Assembly (NCBI GenBank): GCA_022925895.1
Contig: JAKSYS010000834.1
Location: forward strand, 1-20,048
Direction: 5' to 3'
Source: Fragilaria crotonensis
Lineage: Eukaryota; Bacillariophyta; Fragilariophyceae; Fragilariales; Fragilariaceae
DNA length: 20,048 nucleotides
Part shown: piece by piece, positions 1 through 8,234 of the stretch
How the letters are laid out: the number at the start of each line of letters is the position of its first letter
Numbering within the stretch: the first letter of the stretch is position 1
Notes under the pieces: generated by a model
What the model was told of the DNA's origin: nothing
The model's input: only the letters and a program-made list of their open reading frames with translations
The model's database searches: none
Program-made: the position numbers and the translations under genes

Positions 1-2
1 TT

Positions 3-176
3 GAGCATCATAACGCCGTCAGAGACGACATTGAAAGCTACAAATATAATGGGTATCCAATCGACGCGTGTGTTCTACCTGAGAATATCACCGATACGCA
101 GCTGGGTGTTGTAATCGGAGTCAGTGCCTTGGCGGGGATAGCGATGGTCATTGCTCTCTTTTGTATTGCTGGATAA
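3..176 (+). CDS. C-terminal end of a single-pass membrane protein (5' partial)
   Basis: The frame is open from the left edge and ends at TAA 174-176, giving the last 57 residues. It has a hydrophilic stretch with one Cys and an N-glycosylation-type sequon (NIT), then a hydrophobic helix of about 23 residues (from LGVVIGVSA to ALFCIAG) just before the stop. This looks like the end of a type I membrane protein. Most of the gene lies outside the window, so no family can be named. The adjacent frame after the helix encodes a basic tail (WIRRRRKEEE...) ending at 217, a common cytosolic tail after a TM helix. A one-base indel in the T run at 159-162 would join the two. The neighbouring gene is convergent. 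Confidence 0.55.
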   Translation, partial: EHHNAVRDDIESYKYNGYPIDACVLPENITDTQLGVVIGVSALAGIAMVIALFCIAG

Positions 177-834
177 GGCGACGTCGCAAAGAAGAAGAGT
201 TTGCTGACAATATATGACAGAACGATGCCTGCATACCCACACCCCCGTACCTGGTGGATACCAGATACACTAGTACCCATGAATAAATCGCTCGATGTAT
301 CACATCAATACATGCTCACATGACGACGATCATAATCGATTCAGAACTGATTTAGAGGAAAGTGCCTATAATACTCAACACCCAGCGAGCCTACACCAAA
401 ACAATGCATCTCTTGCTACAGCCCCTTCGTTTCATCGATACTTGGCGTAGACCGTTAGGGTACCGGATGTAGTTATGAGTAATTACAACAATGTTGCATC
501 ACCTCGAGTCGATTCAAATGTATTTAGACACGGGTGGGCACAACGAAAATCTAAATCTAATCCATGCATCAGGTCTCTTCAAAGACACTACACGTACACC
601 TTCGGCGCCGCAAAATGCGACATGAGCGTTGATCCTTTCCGTCCCGCAAGTCGATCTCAACATCTCTGGGGTTGATGACGATCACGAGATTGCAACTTGT
701 GCACGCACCCCCAAGAAAATAATCAATTTCCTGCTGCCACGACACTGTCCTCGAATCTAAAACGCTAACTCGGGTGGGTACCACCGCGACAGGGAACTTA
801 CAAATTATTGTCGATACGACATCGTCAAGTGATG
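177..834. other. Intergenic region between convergent genes
   Basis: This stretch separates the 3' ends of the partial membrane protein gene and the thioredoxin-fold gene. Only short open frames without recognisable motifs occur in it. I see no RNA gene, array or clear repeat. Confidence 0.4.
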
Positions 835-1491
835 CTAGTCTACCTTTTCAAGTTTGGTAGAGGTCGCTTTTTTCCCGGGAAAGACAATTCTCAAAAGCAC
901 TACGAAAAGGGCACCTACGACTCCTCCGATCAACATCAATGCGACGGCCGCATTCTTTCGATATTTCGCAATGTGATCCATATCCTCCAGTACGACCGAT
1001 ACGAATCGAGATGAGTTCCTCCACACTTTATGAACAAATTCCATCCAATCATCCCAAAACTTCGGTGGTGGGGGTACGACCGACCCCACTATACTCTGGT
1101 AACGTGTTTCTACAAAGGACAACATGGCTTGGACCGCGCCATCGCCGGATATTGGGCCTCGGTAGGTGCACATGCGGTTCTTGACAAAATAGAGGTGGGT
1201 GGGATAAAAGCGAATCCCCAAGCGTTGCGAGAGCTTGCGATTTTCCAGAACGTTCACAATGCCAACGTGAATTCCGTCCGAGACGATGGATGCAAGGTCC
1301 TGAAGCACCGGGTCGCGAGAGACTTTAGATGTGGTGAACATGACAAACCATTTACCATTGGTTTGGCCAGAAGATGCTCTTGTCAGACGCTCAAAGTTGG
1401 ACTCGTCAAGCTGTATTACTGCGGACGACAAAACCAGGGGCGAGGAACAGAGGAGAAGAATTACAAGACGGGTTACCATGGTTATTGTCAT
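835..1491 (-). CDS. Thioredoxin-fold type I membrane protein without CXXC (PDI/TMX-like)
   Basis: The protein has 218 residues. The start is the ATG at 1491; the open frame extends upstream only through a non-ATG codon. Residues 1-24 form a signal peptide (VTRLVILLLCSSPLVLSSA). A thioredoxin-like domain follows at about 25-130: the beta strand WFVMF at 48-52, and the cis-proline segment GIRFYPTHLYF with Pro97. Where PDI/TMX proteins have CXXC, this protein reads TTSKVS, so the redox cysteines are absent. A transmembrane helix lies at about 181-204, followed by a short basic tail. By family knowledge it should sit in the ER or secretory membrane with a lumenal thioredoxin fold, acting as a non-catalytic chaperone or binding module. 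That role is inferred. It is divergent from the radical-SAM-like gene. Confidence 0.75.
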   Translation of the reverse strand: MTITMVTRLVILLLCSSPLVLSSAVIQLDESNFERLTRASSGQTNGKWFVMFTTSKVSRDPVLQDLASIVSDGIHVGIVNVLENRKLSQRLGIRFYPTHLYFVKNRMCTYRGPISGDGAVQAMLSFVETRYQSIVGSVVPPPPKFWDDWMEFVHKVWRNSSRFVSVVLEDMDHIAKYRKNAAVALMLIGGVVGALFVVLLRIVFPGKKATSTKLEKVD

Positions 1492-2049
1492 CGCACTGCT
1501 CCCGCGTCCCTTAGCAAGCCTTTTGTCACGACGTGTGAGTCGAGCATCAAACGCAAATCGTGATACAGTCTCACGGTGGAGGATGCGCAATGGCCGGATC
1601 GATTTTTTTCGTTGACGACCCTTTGAAAGGGCCCCTGGCCATTGCCTCTAGTGGTATACGGGAGTACTGTCGTCTACTGACTACTGGTACGGTGAGGGGC
1701 TCAAGATTTGTAGGCAGTACAGTACTCCAGTACTTGAACCGGTATTCTTCCTCTCCTTCATTTGCAAGCATGGATCTCTGCGTATGATCGGGACAAAAAC
1801 GGTGCCTTTCTGTAGGGGGTAGGTACAATATTCAGTACCTTGTACAAGTACCTCGTCGAAATTGTGAGACGCGGCAGGGCAGGCTGCACGTTGTGAATTG
1901 ACGTTACCTGTCAACTGACTTTGTGCTTTCGTATGCTCTTGAACAAAGGAAATGGGTCCGCAATCTTCACTATTTCTTACATTCCCATCACAAACTGTGC
2001 CATGTCAGTCGTCGATTCTGTATAGCGACTTCTTTATCTGCTCTATAGT
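1492..2049. promoter_or_regulatory. Divergent intergenic region with GTAC cluster
   Basis: This 558-bp region lies between two divergently oriented start codons, so it should hold both promoters. Between 1664 and 1851 the tetramer GTAC occurs nine times (1664, 1687, 1717, 1722, 1730, 1823, 1835, 1842, 1848). Less than one copy is expected by chance in that length. Many copies read AGTAC or GTACT. No function is established from the sequence alone. Confidence 0.4.
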
Positions 2050-2766
2050 ATGATAATCAAAGCCCCCTTCTATACCTATGCCCTAGGTCGAACGCTCTAC
2101 ATTCCCATCACATGTCGTAGCAACTCGCGAACTTTGCCCGAGACGCGTGGCCCCGGATTCACTCTGTCATCGCACACGGTGGCCGCCCTTTGTCGATTTC
2201 GCGATCTTGAATGCCAAAATCAAAGGTGGTCGTATTGGTGTAACTGGCTTGACACGCAAGACATAAACCAACATCTACCGGAAGCGTTGGTGAAGGTTGT
2301 TGCTATTGACTACAATCCGTCAATAGAAATCATCCTCAAGGATGAGATTCAAGGCCAAATGGAACGATCGGAGTGGACAGAGCTTAGATTGGGCGGCGAG
2401 GGCGAACCGACATTGAATCTACCAGCTGTGGAATATTTATCCCGAGAGTTCAGTGACAAGATTACCATGACAGTGATGACTAATGGCTTGACAGATTGTG
2501 CCTCCTCCCTAAAAGAATGGGGAATCTCGGGGGTGAGTGTGGCGTTTCCCACAAGCGATCCAAATCAATACCTTACACTTATGGATCCGCTGGTCGATAA
2601 TGGGCATGAGCGAGTTTGTTCCTTCGTTCTCAGTGCTTTGGCCTGTGATTTGCAAGTGGAACTTACTGCTATCGATCGGCCGGATGTCAATCAGGTCAAG
2701 ACTCAAGAGTTGGCAAGGCGCTTGGGTGTTGAGACCGAGATACGATGGAGACCTTACTTCCCGTGA
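2050..2766 (+). CDS. Radical-SAM-like protein, TatD-associated type, without visible CX3CX2C
   Basis: The protein has 238 residues and no intron. The overall pattern resembles TatD-linked radical SAM proteins: an N-terminal strand (GRTLYIPIT, residues 13-21), a TRGPGF segment near 32-37, the glycine-rich GGEGEPTLNLP motif at 115-125 matching the radical-SAM GE motif, a TNGL strand, and a C-terminal segment with DVN and ARRLGVETE ending RWRPYFP. The expected CX3CX2C iron-sulfur motif after the first strand is not visible; only one Cys (in ITCRS) lies there and the other N-terminal cysteines have non-canonical spacing. It may be a degenerate family member, or the 5' end may be mis-modelled. Its substrate is unknown. 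It is divergent from the thioredoxin-fold gene and convergent with glutamine synthetase. Confidence 0.6.
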   Translation: MIIKAPFYTYALGRTLYIPITCRSNSRTLPETRGPGFTLSSHTVAALCRFRDLECQNQRWSYWCNWLDTQDINQHLPEALVKVVAIDYNPSIEIILKDEIQGQMERSEWTELRLGGEGEPTLNLPAVEYLSREFSDKITMTVMTNGLTDCASSLKEWGISGVSVAFPTSDPNQYLTLMDPLVDNGHERVCSFVLSALACDLQVELTAIDRPDVNQVKTQELARRLGVETEIRWRPYFP

Positions 2767-3038
2767 ATGGCGATGGTTCGATCCATATGAAAGGAGAGAT
2801 TTGGTCAGTGATTGCTCATGATCCAACGGTTCATGCAAAAAGTCATGACCTGAGGACTGAGGCGGCCACTAAGCGAATATTTGAAGGCAGTTTATGCCAC
2901 TGGCAATTCGTTTTCGTGACATTTCTAGTCTGATATGCTGTACATTGTACCATAGGAGTGGTGCATGTCAAAGCGCAAGGTGAACTTTAACTAAATGCCT
3001 AGCAATATTTCTTTGGTCAAGAGATGTAAACCATACGT

Positions 3039-4624
3039 CTAAACTACCTCACGGTCTTTTGGCTTGATCTCCGGGGCCTCAGGTCCCATAATGGTCTGCA
3101 TGATCTTTCCTGTCACGATGTATGGGTCAGCATTGGATGACGGTCTGCGGTCCTCAAAGTATCCCTTGCCCTCAGCCTCGGTATCACGTCCAATACGAAT
3201 GGAGGCGCCGCGATTTGCAACACCGTACGAGAAAGTATCCATAGAAGCTGTTTCGTGCTTTCCGGTCAAACGCAGTTCGTTGCCCTCTCCGTAAACAGCA
3301 ATGTGTTCAGCGTGCTTGGCCCCAAGCTTGTAGATGGCCTTCTTAATAACCTCGAGACCACCCTCTTCGCGCATGGCCTTGGTGGAAACGTTCGTGTGCA
3401 TGCCAGCACCATTCCAATCTCCCTGAACAATGGGCTTAGGATGAAGAGTGCAGTAGACCTGGAAATCCTCGCACACGCGCTGGAGGATATACCTTGACAT
3501 CATGAGCTGGTCGGCTGCGTCGATTCCAACACATGGTCCGACTTGGTATTCCTGTTGTCCAGGCATGACTTCTCCGTTAACACCGGAGATCTCGATACCC
3601 GCGTACAGACAGGCTTGGTATAGGGAGTCAGTGATGGCACGTCCAAAGTTATTCTCTGGACCAACGGAGCAGTAGTATGGTCCTTGAGGGCGACTTGGCA
3701 TACCGCCCTCTGGCCAGCCAAGAGGAGTTTTTGTGTCCATGTTGAACAGAGTGAACTCTTGCTCACATCCGAACCAGATCTGTTCGTCGTCGTGACCTTC
3801 GAAGGCCTTCACAGCTAGCAGTATTACATGAAAAAAGAGAAAAGGTGAGATTCGCCTTGCGATCCAGGACATTTTTCGACAACAGGAAACTTCGCGAATT
3901 TTGTCGTTAGTTCCAATCGTGTATCCCTTCACGCCAAAACAAGTGGACTGTTGTCTGACAGTAAAACTCCGAACAGTAAAACCACTCCAAAGTCCTTGGC
4001 ATACGTGAAGATGGAGTGCCGGGGACGATGCACCGAAGATCGAGGATGAGATGTGATTTGGTAGGGGAATCAACTTACCGACAGCACGGTTGTTCGTTGG
4101 GAGTGGCTCGCCAGCAGGAGTGTACGTATCGCACATGACGAGGATATTGTTCAAACCATCGGAACGAGGGCGGAAAGGATCCTTGAAGATGCGCTGTGGC
4201 CTGATGAATTGATAGTGGTATCAGGAATAAAAAAATTTAGCAGACGGCACGGAGAACCTGCAACTTACTTGAGGATTACTTCAGAGTCGTCACCAGGGGC
4301 TTGGCCGGTGGATGATCCGTCGAAGTTCCACTTAGGAAGGGAATCAACATCCTTTCCCTTGGAAGCAGGAAGAGTGCGGGTCTTGGATCTAGTGTTACCG
4401 TCCGCATCAACCCAGACATACTCTGCTAGGATCTTGTCATCAGGAAAGCCAAGGCTTTGGTATTTTGCAATAACTGCTGGGTCAAGAGACGATTGACCAG
4501 TTTTTGGCGTTAGGATTCCAGCCATTTCGATGGCGGTGGCTCGGCGGGAAAAGGTGGCAGCAGGGGCAAAAGAGGAGACGCCGCCGATAGCGGCAAGCGC
4601 CAGTACTGCTGTTGAGAATTTCAT
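3039..4624 (-). CDS. Glutamine synthetase type II, plastid-targeted, three exons
   Basis: The exons are 4269-4624, 4079-4200 and 3039-3814. The introns are 4201-4268 (68 bp) and 3815-4078 (264 bp), both starting GTAAGT and ending AG. The spliced length is 1254 nt (417 residues), and both junctions restore conserved protein sequence. It makes glutamine from glutamate, ammonia and ATP. Visible signatures include [18 protein letters not shown] (residues 99-115), the ATP-binding KP...[11 protein letters not shown] motif and [11 protein letters not shown]. The N-terminus is a signal peptide followed by SSFAP at 17-21, the bipartite plastid-import signal of diatoms. Diatom plastid GSII assimilates ammonium from nitrite reduction. 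GSIII is a different family and is excluded by these motifs and the length. The upstream region carries two TGACGTCA sites. Confidence 0.95.
3815..4078 (-). other. Intron 2 of glutamine synthetase II
   Basis: The donor is GTCG|GTAAGT and the acceptor is CTGCTAG|CTGTG. Removing it joins NNRAV to [11 protein letters not shown] in frame. No embedded gene or RNA motif is evident in its 264 bases. Confidence 0.85.
4201..4268 (-). other. Intron 1 of glutamine synthetase II
   Basis: The donor is AA|GTAAGT and the acceptor is TCATCAG|G. Removing it joins EVILK to PQRIFKDP, a continuous glutamine synthetase sequence. Confidence 0.88.
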
Positions 4625-4862
4625 GTTGGCCGTTGTTTGTGAGAAGGTGAGTCAAATGCGAAATGCCAGATTTTTGGAAATGTGGAATCTGGTTGGTTCG
4701 CGATCTTTTGCATTCTCGGGTATTAACGGTGATGGGGGTGGAATATCACGTTTTTCGTCTCTTTGCACAGCGGGGATGACGAGTTTTCAGTACATTGTTT
4801 ACTCATTGTAGCATAGGTGAGAAGTGTACTCTGTACTCCAGTACTCCGTTGATACACTTGAT

Positions 4863-4870
4863 TGACGTCA
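4863..4870. promoter_or_regulatory. CRE-type palindrome TGACGTCA (proximal)
   Basis: This perfect TGACGTCA palindrome lies about 240 bp upstream of the glutamine synthetase start codon. TGACGT/ACGTCA elements are bZIP-binding, CO2/cAMP-responsive sites in the P. tricornutum ptca1 carbonic anhydrase promoter. A role here is inferred. Confidence 0.5.
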
Positions 4871-4926
4871 GTCGATCTGCGATCACCAAAACCAAATGGT
4901 TCCTTGCCCTGATGGAGGGAACAAGC

Positions 4927-4934
4927 TGACGTCA
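4927..4934. promoter_or_regulatory. CRE-type palindrome TGACGTCA (distal)
   Basis: This second perfect copy lies 64 bp from the first and about 300 bp upstream of the glutamine synthetase ATG. A near copy (TGACGTCT) occurs at 5335, next to the TTGCTTAC array. Confidence 0.5.
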
Positions 4935-5354
4935 TTGGCATCCGGTTGATCGTATCGCCCGTACGAGACCACTACAGTACTACAAATAGAACAGCGTACA
5001 GCAGTAGGAGTACTAACTACTGTACTAACTACTGTACTGACTTGTACTGACTACTGACTTCTCGAAGTACTAAACAACACTGGTACTTGTACTGGTATAA
5101 GTGTAAAGGAGAGGGAGTTTGGAGTTTGGAGCGCGCATGTCATTTCTTAACGGAGAGTGCCTACATATGTACACACTGCCTACTGCCTACACATCGTGTG
5201 CTGCTGGAAGGTCCGGCAATACGGGCGAATTCCTGAATAAAGGAAGTATGCGCGCCCGCCGGGAGGGAGGGAAACAAGTTCCGATCGATGTCTGGCTGGC
5301 GCAAAATTGGATGTGCCGGCGTGGTGGTGACACGGCTGACGTCTGTAAGAAAAT

Positions 5355-5667
5355 TTGCTTACAGCGAAAAAAAAATTGCTTACGGAATGAAATTGCTTAC
5401 GGAATTTGCTTACCATAAGCAAATCTATTGTAAGCAGAAATTTGCTTACAAAATTTGCTTACTGGGAGATTAAATTTGCTTACGGGGACTGTCTTTTCTA
5501 CGTAAAAACATACCAATTTTCAAACACCTAAATAAAATTTACTTACAGCAAAGAAGAATTTGCTTACGAAAATCAAATTTGCTTACAGAAAAAATTTGCT
5601 TACAAAATTTGCTTACCGGCATAATTTGCTTACTGATTTTGCTTACTGTCATGAAAAATTTGCTTAC
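5355..5667. repeat. Dense array of the octamer TTGCTTAC
   Basis: Fourteen exact copies of TTGCTTAC start at 5355, 5376, 5393, 5406, 5442, 5455, 5476, 5560, 5579, 5596, 5609, 5626, 5639 and 5660. One variant (TTACTTAC) is at 5539, and two inverted one-mismatch copies are at 5415 and 5430. Most exact copies are preceded by AAT or AAAT. Eleven of the fourteen intervals (counting the variant) are 13, 17 or 21 bp. The array lies in the divergent intergenic region 275-590 bp upstream of the AP-3 sigma ATG. Spacers are far too short for CRISPR. It could be a clustered protein-binding array or a decayed minisatellite. Confidence 0.8.
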
Positions 5668-5847
5668 GATGCAGCAACCTTGCCGGCTCGGATGGATCAT
5701 TACGATTGCTAAAATTCTCGCATCATGCAAATCGGAGCAAGGCTGACGCGCAAACTCAACTGCCCCTAACGGTACGGCTGGAACGTGCATGGGCCGGACC
5801 TTCCTGGCAGATGGCTGGACGCAGGAGTTCATGTTGTGCGCGTATTG

Positions 5848-5868
5848 AGTCGCAAGTCGCAAGTCGCA
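5848..5868 (+). repeat. Three tandem copies of AGTCGCA
   Basis: Three perfect 7-bp tandem units lie 74-94 bp upstream of the AP-3 sigma start codon, probably in its promoter or 5' UTR. No function is visible. Confidence 0.6.
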
Positions 5869-5941
5869 GCTCAGTTCGGACCAGCCGACCGACAGCGGGT
5901 GATTCATTCTGTCATAAAGTCACGCTTGCTTCAGTTCCACC

Positions 5942-6485
5942 ATGATCAAGGGTATCCTCATAGTCAACAACCAAGGCAAGCCGCGTCTTGTCAAGTTTTA
6001 CCAGTCTGTCACATCTGAAGAGAAGCAACAATCTGTTATTCGACGAGTCTTTCAACAAGTGGGCGCAACGACCCGATAGTTTCTGCAATTACTTGGAGGG
6101 TTCGATACCCGAGTGGGGTGAAAACATCAAGCTCATCTACCGACATTACGCAACCTTATACTTTGTATTTGCTGTTGACTCTCAAGAATCTGATTTGGGA
6201 ATATTAGACTTGATTCAAGTCTTCGTTGAGGCGCTCGACAAGTGCTTTGAGAATGTTTGTGAATTGGATCTGATTTTTCACTCGGATCGGGTACATTACA
6301 TCCTGGACGAAGTGGTCATGGGTGGGATGGTGCTGGAAACCAATATCAACCAGATTCTACAAGCAATAAAGGATCAAGGCAAGATGCACACGGATTCCTT
6401 GACAAAAGTGGACGCGGGCGACTCTGCCAGTGCAATTCGAGAACGATTAGGTGGTGACGTCTCAAAGTGGACGTATAACTGGTAG
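5942..6485 (+). CDS. AP-3 adaptor complex small (sigma) subunit, with an apparent +1 frame break
   Basis: The start is ATG 5942 (context CCACCATG). The first frame reads MIKGILIVNNQGKPRLVKFY, the canonical AP sigma N-terminus, and ends at TAG 6077. The adjacent frame continues with NYLEG, IYRHYATLYFVF, LGILDLIQVFVEALDKCFEN and VMGGMVLETN, which are hallmarks of AP-3 sigma rather than AP-1 or AP-2. One surplus base near the GGG at 6061-6063 explains the break. Without it the protein has about 180 residues and its spacing matches animal AP-3 sigma. AP-3 sorts cargo from the trans-Golgi network or endosomes to lysosome- or vacuole-related compartments. No intron fits the break: the only GT...AG pair there is 21 nt and would not change frame. 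The gene is convergent with the Lifeguard gene, 52 bp away. Confidence 0.88.
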
Positions 6486-6537
6486 CTGCTACAGTAAACA
6501 AGCTTAGTTGCTGGAACGCATTCAGGATTGTGTTTCA

Positions 6538-7570
6538 TTACTTTCTTTGATCTTCTCCAATCAGTCGCAAGATATAGATGAACATGTTGATAATGTCATT
6601 GTACAGTGACATGGCGCCGAATACGTAATCCTTCTCGTTCATTTGGTACTTGCTGTACTTGCCCGCCACAATGAGTTTGGTGTGGTAGGCTAGGTAGAAC
6701 GAGAATAGTACTGCACCGGCGAACGACATCCACGCGTCTCGCATCGGCAAAACCCGGCCGGAATGATCCCGTACTGCTCTAATAGATTGATCAAGATGAA
6801 CATGAGGAATATCATTCCTGCCGATGAAAGGCCTGCACCCCATTGAGAAAGATCATACTTGGGTTCTTGTTCAAAATGGTATACGCCGACACGGTAGTGG
6901 CTGCAACAGCCGTCGCTCCCATGGCCGCGAGCACAGCTGAAAACTGGTAAAAGCTGGAAATGAAACCCACTGCGACCGATTCACCCAGCGTGAAAAGCGC
7001 AAGTAACTGCCATTTCATGGGAGCCTCCCGACAGGCTCGGACAGAACCGCAAACCAAAAACCAGGCGATTGATGATATGCCTAAAGAAAGAAGAGGAACA
7101 AAAGATCCAGCTTGTCTCATCCAAGCACCAACCTGAGGTTCATTCCAAAGAACAGTACTGATAAGGCTGTGACAAGTAATTGACCGGATAATATCGCATA
7201 GACTCGAGCTATAGCATAGAACGGGGGCAAATGAGTCGGATACATTTCATCAACGAGCTCGTATGACAACGCGTCATGGCGGCTTACCAATGAATGTGTT
7301 GCGATCCTCTCTAGTCAAGAAGGCGTTGATCATGTTCTTTGTTTCCTGGTTCTCGTCGTCATCCTTGGTGAGATCCTCTACGATTGGATAAAGCCGTTGG
7401 TGTTGTTGCCGTTGCGACTGGCTTCCAGGTTTGCGAACCCCCATGGGACCAAACAAACGAGGCCCTCCGCCACGTTGACCTAACTGAGGGGATTCGGCAT
7501 GGCACGACTGCAGGGATAGGACCACAGTGAACAACAGCGCTATGCAAGGAATGCGCAGGATGAAATTCAT
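6538..7570 (-). CDS. Lifeguard/TMBIM (Bax-inhibitor-1 superfamily) membrane protein, two exons, three apparent -1 breaks
   Basis: Exon 1 is 7288-7570 and exon 2 is 6538-7208; the 79-bp intron begins GTAAG and ends TATAG. Exon 1 encodes a signal-like leader (IPCIALLFTVVLSLQSCHA) and a polar segment. The junction reads FIA/RVYAILSGQLLVTAL, the conserved start of Lifeguard TM1. Further segments match TM2-TM7, ending with KYQMNEKDYVFGAMSLYNDI and FIYILRLIGE. Exon 2 needs three one-base shifts, at the runs near 7147-7149, 6859-6863 and 6749-6755; all are consistent with a missing base. Corrected length is about 318 residues. The family comprises ER/Golgi/plasma-membrane Ca2+ leak and anti-cell-death proteins. 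The TM6 Asp of the family (F/Y-D-T) reads YHT here. Confidence 0.82.
7209..7287 (-). other. Intron of the Lifeguard gene
   Basis: The donor is ATTG|GTAAGCC and the acceptor is GCTATAG|CTCG. It splits an Ala codon, and its removal restores the conserved FI-x-RVY start of the membrane domain. Confidence 0.8.
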
Positions 7571-8234
7571 AGTACTGTCTTGTTACAAAAGGAAGTATTC
7601 AGCAGAGTTGATGGTCGATTGTTGAATATTTACGCTGACCCTCGCTGATGCATCTGTGTGAAAGGCAAAACGTATATGGTAGGGAGTTGTATACTTGGAT
7701 TGTCTTTTATGAAAAATGAATAGAGAATGTCGAAAGCAAAAAAGAAAGAAAAAAGATCGGATCCCTCGGATGATTGACACCTATCGGTTTGCTCGGGAAC
7801 CTAGCCAATCCCTATTCAGACAGGATGAATCAATTGAGTTGGTGGCGTTTGGCGGAAGTAGGAAGGGCGATGGCTAAATTTATCGAGTTTCTGGTCCAAG
7901 TTATACAAGTACAGTACTATGTAGTAGAGCTAGTACTCCGGTTATCTCGAGAAATGATTGCGCCAGAATTCCGACGGTTAGACACAAGAAAATGACGATG
8001 ACATCACTCAATTTCATAGGAACAAGCCGTGACAACAGCGCTACAAGCTCTACCGTGAGCTGGATTTGTTCACAGAATTTTTTTGCCGCATCACTTCACT
8101 CTTGACATCGCATTTCGCTTTCGGCGTCAGAAGTTTTCACCACATTTCGACACTTTCGAAACATCTCATCTCATATCGCAGGTTTGAATTGCTACAACGG
8201 CGCTAGCACATCGCAGCGAAAACACTCGTTGAAA
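7571..8234. promoter_or_regulatory. Divergent intergenic region between Lifeguard and LRR genes
   Basis: This region holds both start-proximal promoters. Three GTAC tetramers cluster at 7909, 7914 and 7933, echoing the other two large divergent regions. Short open frames on both strands have no recognisable motifs and are treated as noise. Confidence 0.35.

Larger units (their letters stand above)
4790..5092. repeat. GTAC-rich cluster upstream of glutamine synthetase
   Basis: GTAC occurs 14 times in 303 bp, ten of them within 4961-5092. A perfect 12-bp tandem duplication (AACTACTGTACT) lies at 5015-5038, with related GACTTGTACT units after it. The region lies in the divergent intergenic space between glutamine synthetase and AP-3 sigma. 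It may be a simple-sequence expansion or a set of regulatory sites; the sequence alone does not decide. Confidence 0.6.

Noticed and set aside
1492-1590. N-terminal extension of the thioredoxin-fold protein
   Set aside because: The extension has no ATG and would bury the signal peptide that begins at the ATG at 1491.
2537-2933. Frames continuing past the radical-SAM-like stop
   Set aside because: The RWRPYFP ending fits the family's usual C-terminus, and the other frames have no conserved pattern.
5341-5670. CRISPR-like array of short repeats
   Set aside because: The repeated unit is only 8-12 bp, spacers are 5-13 bp, and the genome is eukaryotic with introns.
5180-5907. Minus-strand frames with repeated VSKF peptides
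   Set aside because: They are translations of the TTGCTTAC array, with no start context or domain.
7583-7995. Small open frames in the Lifeguard-LRR intergenic region
   Set aside because: They are short, overlap on both strands and show no recognisable motif or splice support.
8184-8234. Upstream extension of the LRR protein
   Set aside because: The extended frame begins with TTG, and the ATG at 8235 has a good start context.
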